A stretch of 64,000 nucleotides of DNA from CAZIOH01 sp964540815 (GTDB lineage: Bacteria > Myxococcota_A > Polyangia > Fen-1088): positions 1-64,000 of the forward strand of contig CAZIOH010000023.1 in NCBI GenBank assembly GCA_964540815.1, read 5' to 3'. This document shows, piece by piece, positions 8,955 through 17,419 of the stretch; position 1 is the stretch's first letter; each line of letters begins with the position of its first letter. Below the pieces are notes generated by a model, which was not told the DNA's origin, made no database searches, and saw nothing but the letters and a program-made list of their open reading frames with translations. A program made the position numbers and the translations under genes.

Positions 8955-11900
8955 GGCCCGTCCTCCCTGGTTCCCCGACCGGGGGCCAGCAGGCGCGGGA
9001 GCTTCTCGTGCCAGACTTGCACCTCGCGCCAGGTGGGACGGCCGATCCAGGTCCCGCGGTCTCCGGACACGGCGGGTCGACCTGGTGGTGTCGCGCGCGC
9101 GGCGCTCGCCCCGGACGGCGGCACGAGCCCGCGGAGGAACACGTAGACCCAGCCCCCGAAGCGTCGCTCGTACTCGGCCTCGCTCCGGACGCCGAGCATG
9201 CGCAGGGCTGCGAGGACATAGAGTTGCACCTGCAGCGCGTAGTTCCGGGCGGCGTGCTCCGCGACCGCTGCCGCGCCGTAGTCGGGCAAGCGATCGCTCT
9301 TCCAGTCCGCGAGGTAGATCCGACCCTGGTGCTCGAAGAGCACGTCGAGCGCGCCCCGCACGAAGCCGGGCTCGGGACCTTCGGGTTCGCCCGCGCCGCG
9401 CGGCAGGGGAAACACGAACTCGACCTCGCGCCGGATCCGATCCGCCGAGCCCACCGCGGCCCGCTCGAGGGCAGGGCCGGACGGCTCGGAAGAGGAGCCA
9501 GAAGGGAGATGACGGCCCGGGAGGGCCAGCGGCTGGCCGAGGGCGGCGTGCACCATCGCCAGTGCCTCCGTCACCTCCTCGGACGTGCGTTGCCAGCGCC
9601 GCGCCTCCGCGTCGAAGAGGCCCCGGATGTCGGGCCGCGCGCTCCATTCGAACAGTGGCGGCAAGGGCAGCCGCGCGGGCTCGGCCGGGGAGCCCCCGCG
9701 CGGGAGAGGGACCTTCTCGAGCAGCGCGTGCAGGAACAGCCCGGCGTCGATCCCCCCGCGCGGCTGCCCCGGCATGGCGGCCGCCTCCCCGGGGAGCTCG
9801 TCCTCGGCGGGCCCCTGCGCCTCACCCGCGCCGCCAACCTGGGCGCCGAGCCCGGCGGGGCGGACGTAGCCGCCACCCGACTGCTTGAGCCGCGAGTACG
9901 AGGTCACCTCGAAGCCCCGGCGCGCCGCCACGTCGATGGCCTGCCCCGGTCCACTCCCCGCGGTGGGTGCCAGCAGGTCTGCCGGTGGACGCCAGGCCGC
10001 GAGCCGGGCGAGACAGTCGTCCTGGCCACCGGTCGCGGCTCCCGAGGGATCCCCGACCGTCGCCGGCGCCGGCCCCGACCACGGTGACGCCCCCGGCCCC
10101 GGCCCCGGCCCCGGCGACGGCGACGGCGACGGCGATCGCGTGTCAGGTGCCGGCGCGACGGCTCCCGCGCTCGCCACGACCGGGCACGGCTCGATGCGGA
10201 AGCACCGCTCGAACTCCGCGGGCAAGGACGCCGCGAGGTGGACCAGCCGGTGGTTCACCAGGCGATAGGCGCCCGTGAGCTTCTTCAAGAACTCGTCGTC
10301 CCGCTCGACCATCTCCCGGCCGATCTCCCGCGCCGCCTGCACGGCCGACACGTCGCCATCACCGAGGCGCGAGACGTACGGCAGGTAGACATGCTCGCGG
10401 GCACGCGTCAGAGCCACGTACATGAGCCGCTGATCCTCCTCCTCGGCCTCCTCGGCGATCTGGACCGCGCGCGCGCTTCGCCGCGGCAGGCCGGTCACCA
10501 GCACCCGCTCTCCCCCGCGGTGCAGGACGCTCACCTTGCGCTTGGCGCCGGGCCCCGCCCGCAGGGCGCCGTAGACGAAGACGTGGTCGGCCTCGAGCCC
10601 CTTGGCCTTGTGAATGGTCAGGATCTGGACCGCCGGCTCCTCGGTCTCCACCTTCTGAATGCCCCGTCCCTCGGCCAGCGAGCCCGTCGGTTGTCGGCGC
10701 CGCGCCTGCAGCGACCCGAGCAGCGCCACCAGATCCGAGATGGACCGCGCCGACTGTCCCGCCTCCGCCACCAGCACGTCGATGAGCTGGCGATAGTTGG
10801 CGAGCCTCCGCTGGCTGAACGGCGACAGCCGCAGGCGACGGGTCACCCCGCTGTCGTGCAGGATCGCCGGCCACAGCAGGTCGAACCGGCGCTCGGCGGC
10901 GAGCGCGTGCCAGGCGCCGAGCCGGCGCAACGCCGGATGGCCCGGCTCGGGGTTGGGAACGCGGCCAAGCTCGGCGAGCGGGATGCCGAAGAAGGGCGTC
11001 AGCCACGCCTGGAAGCGCGCCACCCGATCGGTGGGATCGGCGATGGCCGCCAGCAGCCTGCGCAGGTGCTCGGCCTCCGGCGTCTCGAAGAGGTGGTCGG
11101 GCTTGTACAGCGCGTTCGGGATCCCGGCCTCACGCAACGCCTCGGCCATCTCCGCCGACTCGCCGTTGGTCCGGGTGAGCACGAAGATCTCCGAGAGGCT
11201 CACGCCCCGATCCTCCGGCCCGGTCTCGCCGCGCCACAGCCGCAGGATGGTGCGCACCATCCCGGCCCGCAGGGCGGCGCGCACGTGCCCGATGCGGCGG
11301 GTCTTCGCCTCGAAGTCCAGCTTGAAGAGGGTGATCCCGGGGGCCGCCTCGCCTGGAGCCAGGGCGCCGCGCGCGCTCCGCACCGGGTGCGCGTAGGTCA
11401 CCCCGCCCGTGAAGAACGGCGCCGGCGCGCCGGCGCCGAGGAGGGCGCCCAGCTCCAGCTCGTGATGTTTTCCCTCGCCCTTGGCGCCGCGGCCGTCCGG
11501 GATGGGCGACGTCGGGGCGCAGATGGCGTTGTACGCGTCCACCACCTCGGCGTAGGAGCGGTGGTTGACCGAGAGGACGGTCCGTCGGCCACCGCGCGCG
11601 ACCAGCTCGTCGGCCGCCCCGAGGAAGGTGCGCACGTCGGCCCCGCGGAACCCGTAGATGGCTTGCTTGGGATCGCCGACCAGGACCAGGGGATGGGTCC
11701 CGCCGCTCTCGAGGAAGCACCGCCGGAAGACGCGCCACTGTGCGGGCGAGGTGTCCTGCGCCTCGTCGATCAGGGCGATCCGGTAGCGGGCGCGGATGCG
11801 CGCCACGAGGCCCGCGCCGCCCGCCGGTGCCTCGACCGCCTCGGCCAGCGCGGTGATCATGTCATCGAAGTCGAACAACCCCTGGTCGCGCTTGCGCTGC

Positions 11901-12973
11901 GCGACCGCCCGTGCGATCTCGGGCAGGAACGTCTGGACCACCGCCTCGTCGAGCGTGGGCGCGTGATCGAGGATGGCCCGCGCCACCCGGGCCAGCGGTC
12001 CGAGCGCGGGATCGTCGTCGGGGACGGCGTCGAGATCTCCGAGATGGTCGACGAAGGTCTCGGCGCCGTCGAGGTGGGCGAGGAAGGGCGCCCGGGTTCC
12101 CTCGTCCAGGCAGCGGCGGGCCACCTTCATGGCTTCCTCGAGCCGCTCCTGGTGGCCGCGCCGCCGGCGGGACATGGCCTTGAACGCGACGGCCATCGGC
12201 GCGCTCTCGCAGCGCAGGGCCACCAGCGTCCGCATGACCTCGTCGAGCGCGCGCTCGTCGTAGGGGCAGTCCCAGACGACCGCCTCTGGGCTGGCCTGCT
12301 GGGCCGCGAAGGCCCGGTAGAGCAGCTCCTCCAGCCGCTCGACGGCGGCGGTCTGGACCGTGGCGAGATAGGTGTCGAGATAGTCGACGTAGGCCGGCTC
12401 GGTGGCGAAGCGGCACCGCAGGCGGTCGCGAAAGAGCTCCGAGAAGAGGCGGCGACCATCGGTCTGGGTCTGGTGCAGGAGGCGCTTGGTGAAGAACGGC
12501 TCCTCGACGAGGATGCGCTGACAGAACCCGTGGATGGTGGAGATCGCGGCGCGGTCGAGGCTGGCGCGCGCCGCGAAGAGGCGCTGGCGAGCGAGCCCAT
12601 CGAGGCGCCAGACCCCGGGGCCAGCGGAGGTGGCGCCGCCGGGAGCGTTCGTCGAGGCCTCGCGGGTGGAACCGCCGTCGGTGCACGCCAGGGCCTGGTC
12701 GATCTTGGCGCGGATCCGGGCCAGGAGCTCGGCGGTGGCGCGCTCGGTGAAGGTCACCACCAGGATCTCCTCGAGCCGGGCCCGTCCGGTGAGGACGAGG
12801 TCCAGCACCAGGTGCTCGAGCAGGTAGGTCTTGCCGGTTCCAGCCGAGGCTTCGATCACCGTTCCCACCCCGAGATCGAGCTCGTCGAGCTCGGGCGGGC
12901 GCACGAGACGCGCGGACGCAGTCGAGGTCGCGGACGCGGAAGAAGAGGGTGAGCGGGGCGCGGGGGTGCTCAT
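8951..12973 (-). CDS. recB: Exodeoxyribonuclease V beta chain (RecB helicase-nuclease)
   Basis: The 3'-5' helicase and only nuclease of RecBCD. 1340 aa from ATG 12973, which overlaps the recC stop (ATGA). Walker A is ASAGTGKTY at residues 42-50, followed by VTFTERATAEL, the UvrD-type Walker B IDEAQDTSPAQW, VGDPKQAIYGFRGADV, and motif VI YVALTRARE. The C-terminal nuclease domain shows RGALDVLFEH and LADWKSDRL (near residue 1220) followed by YALQVQLYVLAAL, the D...DxK...QLxxY pattern of the active RecB nuclease. A Pro/Ala/Gly/Ser-rich insert encoded at about 10060-10165 sits between helicase and nuclease and contains simple-repeat DNA. Confidence 0.96.
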   Translation of the reverse strand: MSTPAPRSPSSSASATSTASARLVRPPELDELDLGVGTVIEASAGTGKTYLLEHLVLDLVLTGRARLEEILVVTFTERATAELLARIRAKIDQALACTDGGSTREASTNAPGGATSAGPGVWRLDGLARQRLFAARASLDRAAISTIHGFCQRILVEEPFFTKRLLHQTQTDGRRLFSELFRDRLRCRFATEPAYVDYLDTYLATVQTAAVERLEELLYRAFAAQQASPEAVVWDCPYDERALDEVMRTLVALRCESAPMAVAFKAMSRRRRGHQERLEEAMKVARRCLDEGTRAPFLAHLDGAETFVDHLGDLDAVPDDDPALGPLARVARAILDHAPTLDEAVVQTFLPEIARAVAQRKRDQGLFDFDDMITALAEAVEAPAGGAGLVARIRARYRIALIDEAQDTSPAQWRVFRRCFLESGGTHPLVLVGDPKQAIYGFRGADVRTFLGAADELVARGGRRTVLSVNHRSYAEVVDAYNAICAPTSPIPDGRGAKGEGKHHELELGALLGAGAPAPFFTGGVTYAHPVRSARGALAPGEAAPGITLFKLDFEAKTRRIGHVRAALRAGMVRTILRLWRGETGPEDRGVSLSEIFVLTRTNGESAEMAEALREAGIPNALYKPDHLFETPEAEHLRRLLAAIADPTDRVARFQAWLTPFFGIPLAELGRVPNPEPGHPALRRLGAWHALAAERRFDLLWPAILHDSGVTRRLRLSPFSQRRLANYRQLIDVLVAEAGQSARSISDLVALLGSLQARRRQPTGSLAEGRGIQKVETEEPAVQILTIHKAKGLEADHVFVYGALRAGPGAKRKVSVLHRGGERVLVTGLPRRSARAVQIAEEAEEEDQRLMYVALTRAREHVYLPYVSRLGDGDVSAVQAAREIGREMVERDDEFLKKLTGAYRLVNHRLVHLAASLPAEFERCFRIEPCPVVASAGAVAPAPDTRSPSPSPSPGPGPGPGASPWSGPAPATVGDPSGAATGGQDDCLARLAAWRPPADLLAPTAGSGPGQAIDVAARRGFEVTSYSRLKQSGGGYVRPAGLGAQVGGAGEAQGPAEDELPGEAAAMPGQPRGGIDAGLFLHALLEKVPLPRGGSPAEPARLPLPPLFEWSARPDIRGLFDAEARRWQRTSEEVTEALAMVHAALGQPLALPGRHLPSGSSSEPSGPALERAAVGSADRIRREVEFVFPLPRGAGEPEGPEPGFVRGALDVLFEHQGRIYLADWKSDRLPDYGAAAVAEHAARNYALQVQLYVLAALRMLGVRSEAEYERRFGGWVYVFLRGLVPPSGASAARATPPGRPAVSGDRGTWIGRPTWREVQVWHEKLPRLLAPGRGTREDGP
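10090..10136. repeat. GGCCCC and GGCGAC tandem tract inside recB
   Basis: Consecutive GGCCCC hexamers pass into GGCGAC hexamers. On the recB strand they encode a (Ser-Pro)n then (Gly-Pro)n stretch in the linker before the nuclease domain. Confidence 0.75.
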
Positions 12974-15900
12974 GCGTCGGGTTGCACCTCGTCGGACGCG
13001 TCGGTGGCCGCCGATCCGGCGCCGGGTGGGTCCCCCTCGGCAGGCTCGGGGCCGAACGCGATCTCGAAGCGCCGGCGACGGAGTGCCCGCGCCGTGATGG
13101 GATCCGGGATGGGGTAGTCCCAGGGGTCGGGGACGGGCCCCCATCCGGTGCTCATGCTCCCGCGATAGAAGGGATCGCCGCGCATGAAGGCGATCTGCTC
13201 GGCGAGGGGCAAGCGGCTGCGCATCGCCAGCTCGATCGCCTCGCACGGAAAGAGGATGGGCTCCACACCCGCGAGCAGGTCGCCCACCAGGCACGCGAGG
13301 TACGCGCGCGCCGCGGCGACGGTCGTGAAGGGTGAGTGGAAGATCCTCACCAGCTTGCCGGGCTTGCTGGCAGGCTTGCCGGACTTGCCAGGCTTGCCGG
13401 ACTTCTTGGCGCCCCCCGGGCTCGGGGCCCCCGAATCGATGTGCAGGCTGTGCAGGCGAGCCCCAGCCATCTCTTCTTCCATGTCCTGCTGTTCGAGCTG
13501 CTCCCGCTGGTCGCGCTTGCCGACCACGAGCGCCACCGCCTCGACCAGAGCCTGCACGCGCTGACGGGCGATCTTGGCGTCGGCCTGCCGCCCGAGGCTG
13601 GTGTGCAGCAGCGCCAGGCTCCCGTCGCCGAGGGTCAGGAGCGGCTCCGTGGTGCCGTGGATCTCGATCGCGATCGGGGCGGCAGCGTCCCGTCCCGAGG
13701 GCGCGGCCCCGGCGGCAGGCAACGCACCGGACGGCAACGTGAGGCGCAGGGGCGGAAGCAGCTCGAGCCCCACGCGCTCGCCCTCGGCGGATCCGGCCAG
13801 CGCGATGGGCAGGTCGAGGTGCTGAAGCTCGGGGCGGCCGAAGCAGATCCGGCGTGGTTGCGGGCGGACCTTGGCGTCGGACCATGCGAGGTGCGCCGAG
13901 ACCGCCGCCCACCACTTCCCGAGCTGCTGGAGATGGCGGGACCGCAGGTGGTCGCCGAACAGCCCGGTCGGGCGCGGATTGGCGTACCGCTGCCGGACCG
14001 CGCGGCGATCGTAGGCCGCCGCCAGGGTGGTGAATGCGGCCTCGGGCGAAGGCGCATCCGACGCGGCGCCGAGCTGGAAGAGCGCCTCCGAGAACGCCTC
14101 GCGGAGCAGGGAGCTCTCGACCCGGCGGGGCATATCCACCGGCTCGTCCTCGAGATCGCGGGCCTCGCCCTCGTCACCGACGTCGCGCAGGCGCAGGAAG
14201 AAGCGGGCGCTGCCCTGCAGCGGACATTGAAGGAAGCGCACCAGATCTCCGAGGCGCAGCACGAGCGGCGGGGCAGCGCCCGTTCCCGGAGGCGTGCGCC
14301 CGCTCTGTCCGGCGGTGGGAGGCTCCTCATCGGGGCTCGGCTCGGTCGGCGTGGGACCGAGCGACTCGATCTGCGAGAAGTGCGGCGCGAGCAGGTGACG
14401 GGTCTCGGGCGCGAGCGCCTGCAAGAGGACATCGCCAGGCAGGCGGGCGGCCTCGGGGACTGCCCGGCGGATCGCCTCGCCGATCGCGCGCGCCCGATGC
14501 TCGGCGCGCGCGCCCGGAAAGGCTGCCCGCGCCAGGGCGTCCTCGTCCCGGTGAAGGGGGAGTCGGCGCGCGCCGGCTCCTTCTGGCGCTCCGGGCGGGG
14601 CGAGCAGTCTCACGCCGTAGTGCTGCGCCACCACCTCGGCGAGCTCGAGCACCACCACCGACGGGAGCACCGGCAGGGCGGTGTAGGGATCGCGATCGAC
14701 CGAGGTGAGGATCAGCCGCTCGCGGGCGGCGAGCAGGGCCTCGAGGAACAACGACCGATCGGCCTCCCGGGGCGAGATCGGCGCGGAGATCCCCGGCGAG
14801 CCCGACGGGGCCCGCCCCTCGCCCATGGAGCCCCAGGGATCGAAGACGTTGCGCCGCTCGGCCGCCGGGAACCGCTCGGCGTCGAGCCCGGCCACGAACA
14901 CCACCCGGAACGGGATGCCGCGCAGGGCGCGCAACGTCCCCACCGTCACACCCCCTCCGAAGGGCTGCGCGCGCGCCACCCGCAGCCCGGCCATCGCCTC
15001 GCGCATGAGCGCCGTCGCCGCGGTGAGGCCGAGCCGCAAGCCGCTGTCGCGCTCGCCGGCTTCTTCCGTCCCGCCGTCCGTGCCTCCGCGTGGCTCGGGC
15101 GCGCCGACGGCCTCGCCGAGGGCGTCGAGCTCGGCCAGGATCCGGGCGCGCGCCGCGTCGTCATCGGGGCCGAGCGGCGCCACGTAGGCATCGAGGACCG
15201 CCCGCGCCCAGCCGGCCCATTCACCGAACGACAGGCGGGCGCCGCGCGCGAAGGCTGCGTCGGCCAGCAGCGAGCGCAGCAGGAGCGCCAGCGTGTCCAC
15301 GTCGGCGCGCATCCCCGCCGGGATCTCCGCGGGCACGAGGCCGGCGCGCGGCGCAGCGCCCGCGGTGAGGGGCCCCCCTGGCCCCTCGGCGATCCGCATC
15401 GGGGATTCCGCGCCGCTGCGCGGGCCCGCGGCGAACACCCCGAGGCCGAGCCGGCGCAGGGCCTGATCCCAGTTGAACACGTCCTCGGTGACGTAGGTGT
15501 CGGCGAAGGCGCCGCGGTCGGGCCCCTGCGCGACCCCGAGCGCTTCGCACAGGGACACCCAGAGCTCTGCGGCGGCGGCGCTGGCCAGCCCGGCGACCCG
15601 CGCCTGGATGTTGGGGTGCGTGAGCACGTCGAGGACCTCGCGACGGGTGAAATTCCCCGCGAACAGCTCGAGCAGTTGCACCAGCGCCGCGCCGACCGCG
15701 CTGGTGCTGGCGAGGGTGGGCGCCACCCAGGTGAAGGGCAGGCCGCTCGCCTCCTGCAGCACGGTCGGGCCGAGGACGACGTAGGGATCCTCCGGATCTC
15801 CGGCCCCGGTCAAGAGCACCGCGATGTCACAAAACCGCAGGTGGGGATCGGCGCGCACGGCGGCCCAGATCTCCCCCGCGATCGTTTCCCAAGCGCGGCG

Positions 15901-17250
15901 CGGGTCAGGCGCACCGAGGATGCGCAGCGAGGCGTCTGCCTTGTCGGCTGCGGCGGCGGCGGCGGTGGTGGTGTCGTCGGCGTGCGCGTCGCCCCGGGCG
16001 CCGCCCTCGGGGACGCGCCCGTCGAGCACGTCGCGCTGCAGGCGCGCGAGCAGGGACGCTGACCCGGTCCGCGAGCGGCCCGAGGGCTCGACGAAGCGGG
16101 GATCGAAGTCCCCGTCGACCAGCTGCCCGAGCGCCCGCAGCCCCGGCAGCGTGGCCCGGCCCCACAGGGTGAGCAGGGGATTGGCGGGGGGAGGCGCCGG
16201 AGGAAAAGGGGAATCGGACGGCACCGGAAGGTCCTCGGTCGACCCGGGCGGCGCGGCGCCGAGGCCCGCGAGCTCGAGCTGCCCGGGCGCCGGGCCCGGA
16301 CGGGCCCCGCGCGCGCCGCGTCCGCGACCGCGCCCGGGGCGCGCGAACGCGGCACGGGCGCTCGCGGGCTGGATCGCGGCGAGGCGCGCGGCGCGGGCCG
16401 TGTCCGTGTCCTCCCAGAATTCCCGACATGGATTGAACGCGTAGATCGTCACCTGCGTGAGCGCCCCCAGCGCTTGCAGGATGGGAAAGTAGGATTCGGG
16501 GATGTCCGAGAAGGCGAAGAGGTGGATCTGGCGGGGGGGCTGCCAGGCGCGGGCCAGACCTTCCTCGATGATCCGATCCACGGGCACGAACCGCCTCCCC
16601 GTGCGCCGGCCCCGTTGCTCGAAGCGGCCTCCCCGCCCGAACAACCCCCGCCACAGGTCGGCCTCCGCCGATTCCAGCGCGGTGGCGTCGTCGCCGCCGT
16701 CGTGCTCCTGGCGTGGGCCGTCGGAACCGTGCCGGGGGCCGGTCGCCGGGGCCGCCGCGCCGGCTCGCCAGGCGCGGCCGAGGGCGGGGCGGCTCTCGAT
16801 CCAGTCATCGAAGGCCGCCGCCAGCGCTCCGCCGAGCTGCACGCGCCTCCGGTCGTGGACTTCTTGGAGTTCTTGGGAGTCTTGGGCCTCGGGCGAGGCC
16901 CCGCCGGCCCGCAGGTAGCGCGCGAAGGGCGAGCCGCCCGGCGGCAGCCCTTCGAAGAGGTCGAGCAGCTCGCCGAGGATGTGGCCCGCTCCGATGATGG
17001 TCACGTCGGGATGCGCCGACGCACACAGCCGCGTCGCCGCCTCGCGCAGCGACAGGCGCTCGAGGTTGCTGACGATGCCCCGCCGACGCGCCAGCTCCAG
17101 CTCGACGAAGGCCCCGAGCGTGTGGCTCGGGGTGAGCAACCAGAAGTCCTCGAAGAGCGCCCGCCCGTCGGCGTCGCCCGGCTCCGGCAGGGTCTCGGCC
17201 AGGGCTCCAGCCAGCGCCTCGAGCGCATTCGATGTGTAGACGCGAATCAC
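12970..17250 (-). CDS. recC: Exodeoxyribonuclease V gamma chain (RecC)
   Basis: The Chi-recognition and scaffold subunit of RecBCD. 1426 aa, long for the family (E. coli RecC is about 1120 aa). The GTG start at 17250 gives MIRVYTSN, the usual RecC opening. Recognisable blocks are IHLFAFSDIPESYFPILQALG, ARMGLRALRGIPFRVVFVAGLD-like sequence (GTLRALRGIPFRVVFVAGLD), the RSLFLEALLAARERL region, and a PLQGSARFFLRLRDV block. The extra length comes from several Gly/Ala/Pro-rich inserts, including a Lys-Ser-Gly-Lys-Pro repeat encoded at 13352-13408. First gene of recC-recB-recD; all three genes overlap by 4 bp. Confidence 0.93.
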   Translation of the reverse strand: MIRVYTSNALEALAGALAETLPEPGDADGRALFEDFWLLTPSHTLGAFVELELARRRGIVSNLERLSLREAATRLCASAHPDVTIIGAGHILGELLDLFEGLPPGGSPFARYLRAGGASPEAQDSQELQEVHDRRRVQLGGALAAAFDDWIESRPALGRAWRAGAAAPATGPRHGSDGPRQEHDGGDDATALESAEADLWRGLFGRGGRFEQRGRRTGRRFVPVDRIIEEGLARAWQPPRQIHLFAFSDIPESYFPILQALGALTQVTIYAFNPCREFWEDTDTARAARLAAIQPASARAAFARPGRGRGRGARGARPGPAPGQLELAGLGAAPPGSTEDLPVPSDSPFPPAPPPANPLLTLWGRATLPGLRALGQLVDGDFDPRFVEPSGRSRTGSASLLARLQRDVLDGRVPEGGARGDAHADDTTTAAAAAADKADASLRILGAPDPRRAWETIAGEIWAAVRADPHLRFCDIAVLLTGAGDPEDPYVVLGPTVLQEASGLPFTWVAPTLASTSAVGAALVQLLELFAGNFTRREVLDVLTHPNIQARVAGLASAAAAELWVSLCEALGVAQGPDRGAFADTYVTEDVFNWDQALRRLGLGVFAAGPRSGAESPMRIAEGPGGPLTAGAAPRAGLVPAEIPAGMRADVDTLALLLRSLLADAAFARGARLSFGEWAGWARAVLDAYVAPLGPDDDAARARILAELDALGEAVGAPEPRGGTDGGTEEAGERDSGLRLGLTAATALMREAMAGLRVARAQPFGGGVTVGTLRALRGIPFRVVFVAGLDAERFPAAERRNVFDPWGSMGEGRAPSGSPGISAPISPREADRSLFLEALLAARERLILTSVDRDPYTALPVLPSVVVLELAEVVAQHYGVRLLAPPGAPEGAGARRLPLHRDEDALARAAFPGARAEHRARAIGEAIRRAVPEAARLPGDVLLQALAPETRHLLAPHFSQIESLGPTPTEPSPDEEPPTAGQSGRTPPGTGAAPPLVLRLGDLVRFLQCPLQGSARFFLRLRDVGDEGEARDLEDEPVDMPRRVESSLLREAFSEALFQLGAASDAPSPEAAFTTLAAAYDRRAVRQRYANPRPTGLFGDHLRSRHLQQLGKWWAAVSAHLAWSDAKVRPQPRRICFGRPELQHLDLPIALAGSAEGERVGLELLPPLRLTLPSGALPAAGAAPSGRDAAAPIAIEIHGTTEPLLTLGDGSLALLHTSLGRQADAKIARQRVQALVEAVALVVGKRDQREQLEQQDMEEEMAGARLHSLHIDSGAPSPGGAKKSGKPGKSGKPASKPGKLVRIFHSPFTTVAAARAYLACLVGDLLAGVEPILFPCEAIELAMRSRLPLAEQIAFMRGDPFYRGSMSTGWGPVPDPWDYPIPDPITARALRRRRFEIAFGPEPAEGDPPGAGSAATDASDEVQPDA
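13352..13408. repeat. In-frame 9-12 bp repeats inside recC
   Basis: Tandem degenerate units built on CTTGCCGGA / CTTGCCAGG (plus strand) encode alternating Gly-Lys-Pro/Ser-Gly-Lys residues within RecC. The tract looks like a slippage-generated coding insert. Confidence 0.7.
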
Positions 17251-17419
17251 CGCAAATGGTTCCGTGGGGACGGGCCGGGGCCGGACACGAGCAGAGGGAG
17301 TCTATACATCCACACCGCCCCTGGTCGAACGAGGGAACGAGGGAACGCATCTCCGCCCGGACACCACATGTATGCACCGCCGCTGCTCACGCGCGCTTTA
17401 TGCGCGGCCGAATCTGACG

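Noticed and set aside
8955..9647. N-terminal extension of recD to 9647
   Set aside because: It lies over recB and is Arg/Gly-rich noise; GTG 8954 fits the operon overlap and family length.
10238..12952. 904-codon plus-strand frame opposite recB
   Set aside because: Antisense shadow of recB with high-GC codon bias. No recognisable domain.
12974..13915. N-terminal extension of recB to 13915
   Set aside because: The extension lies over recC in another frame and has no family similarity; ATG 12973 overlaps the recC stop and gives a normal RecB N-terminus.
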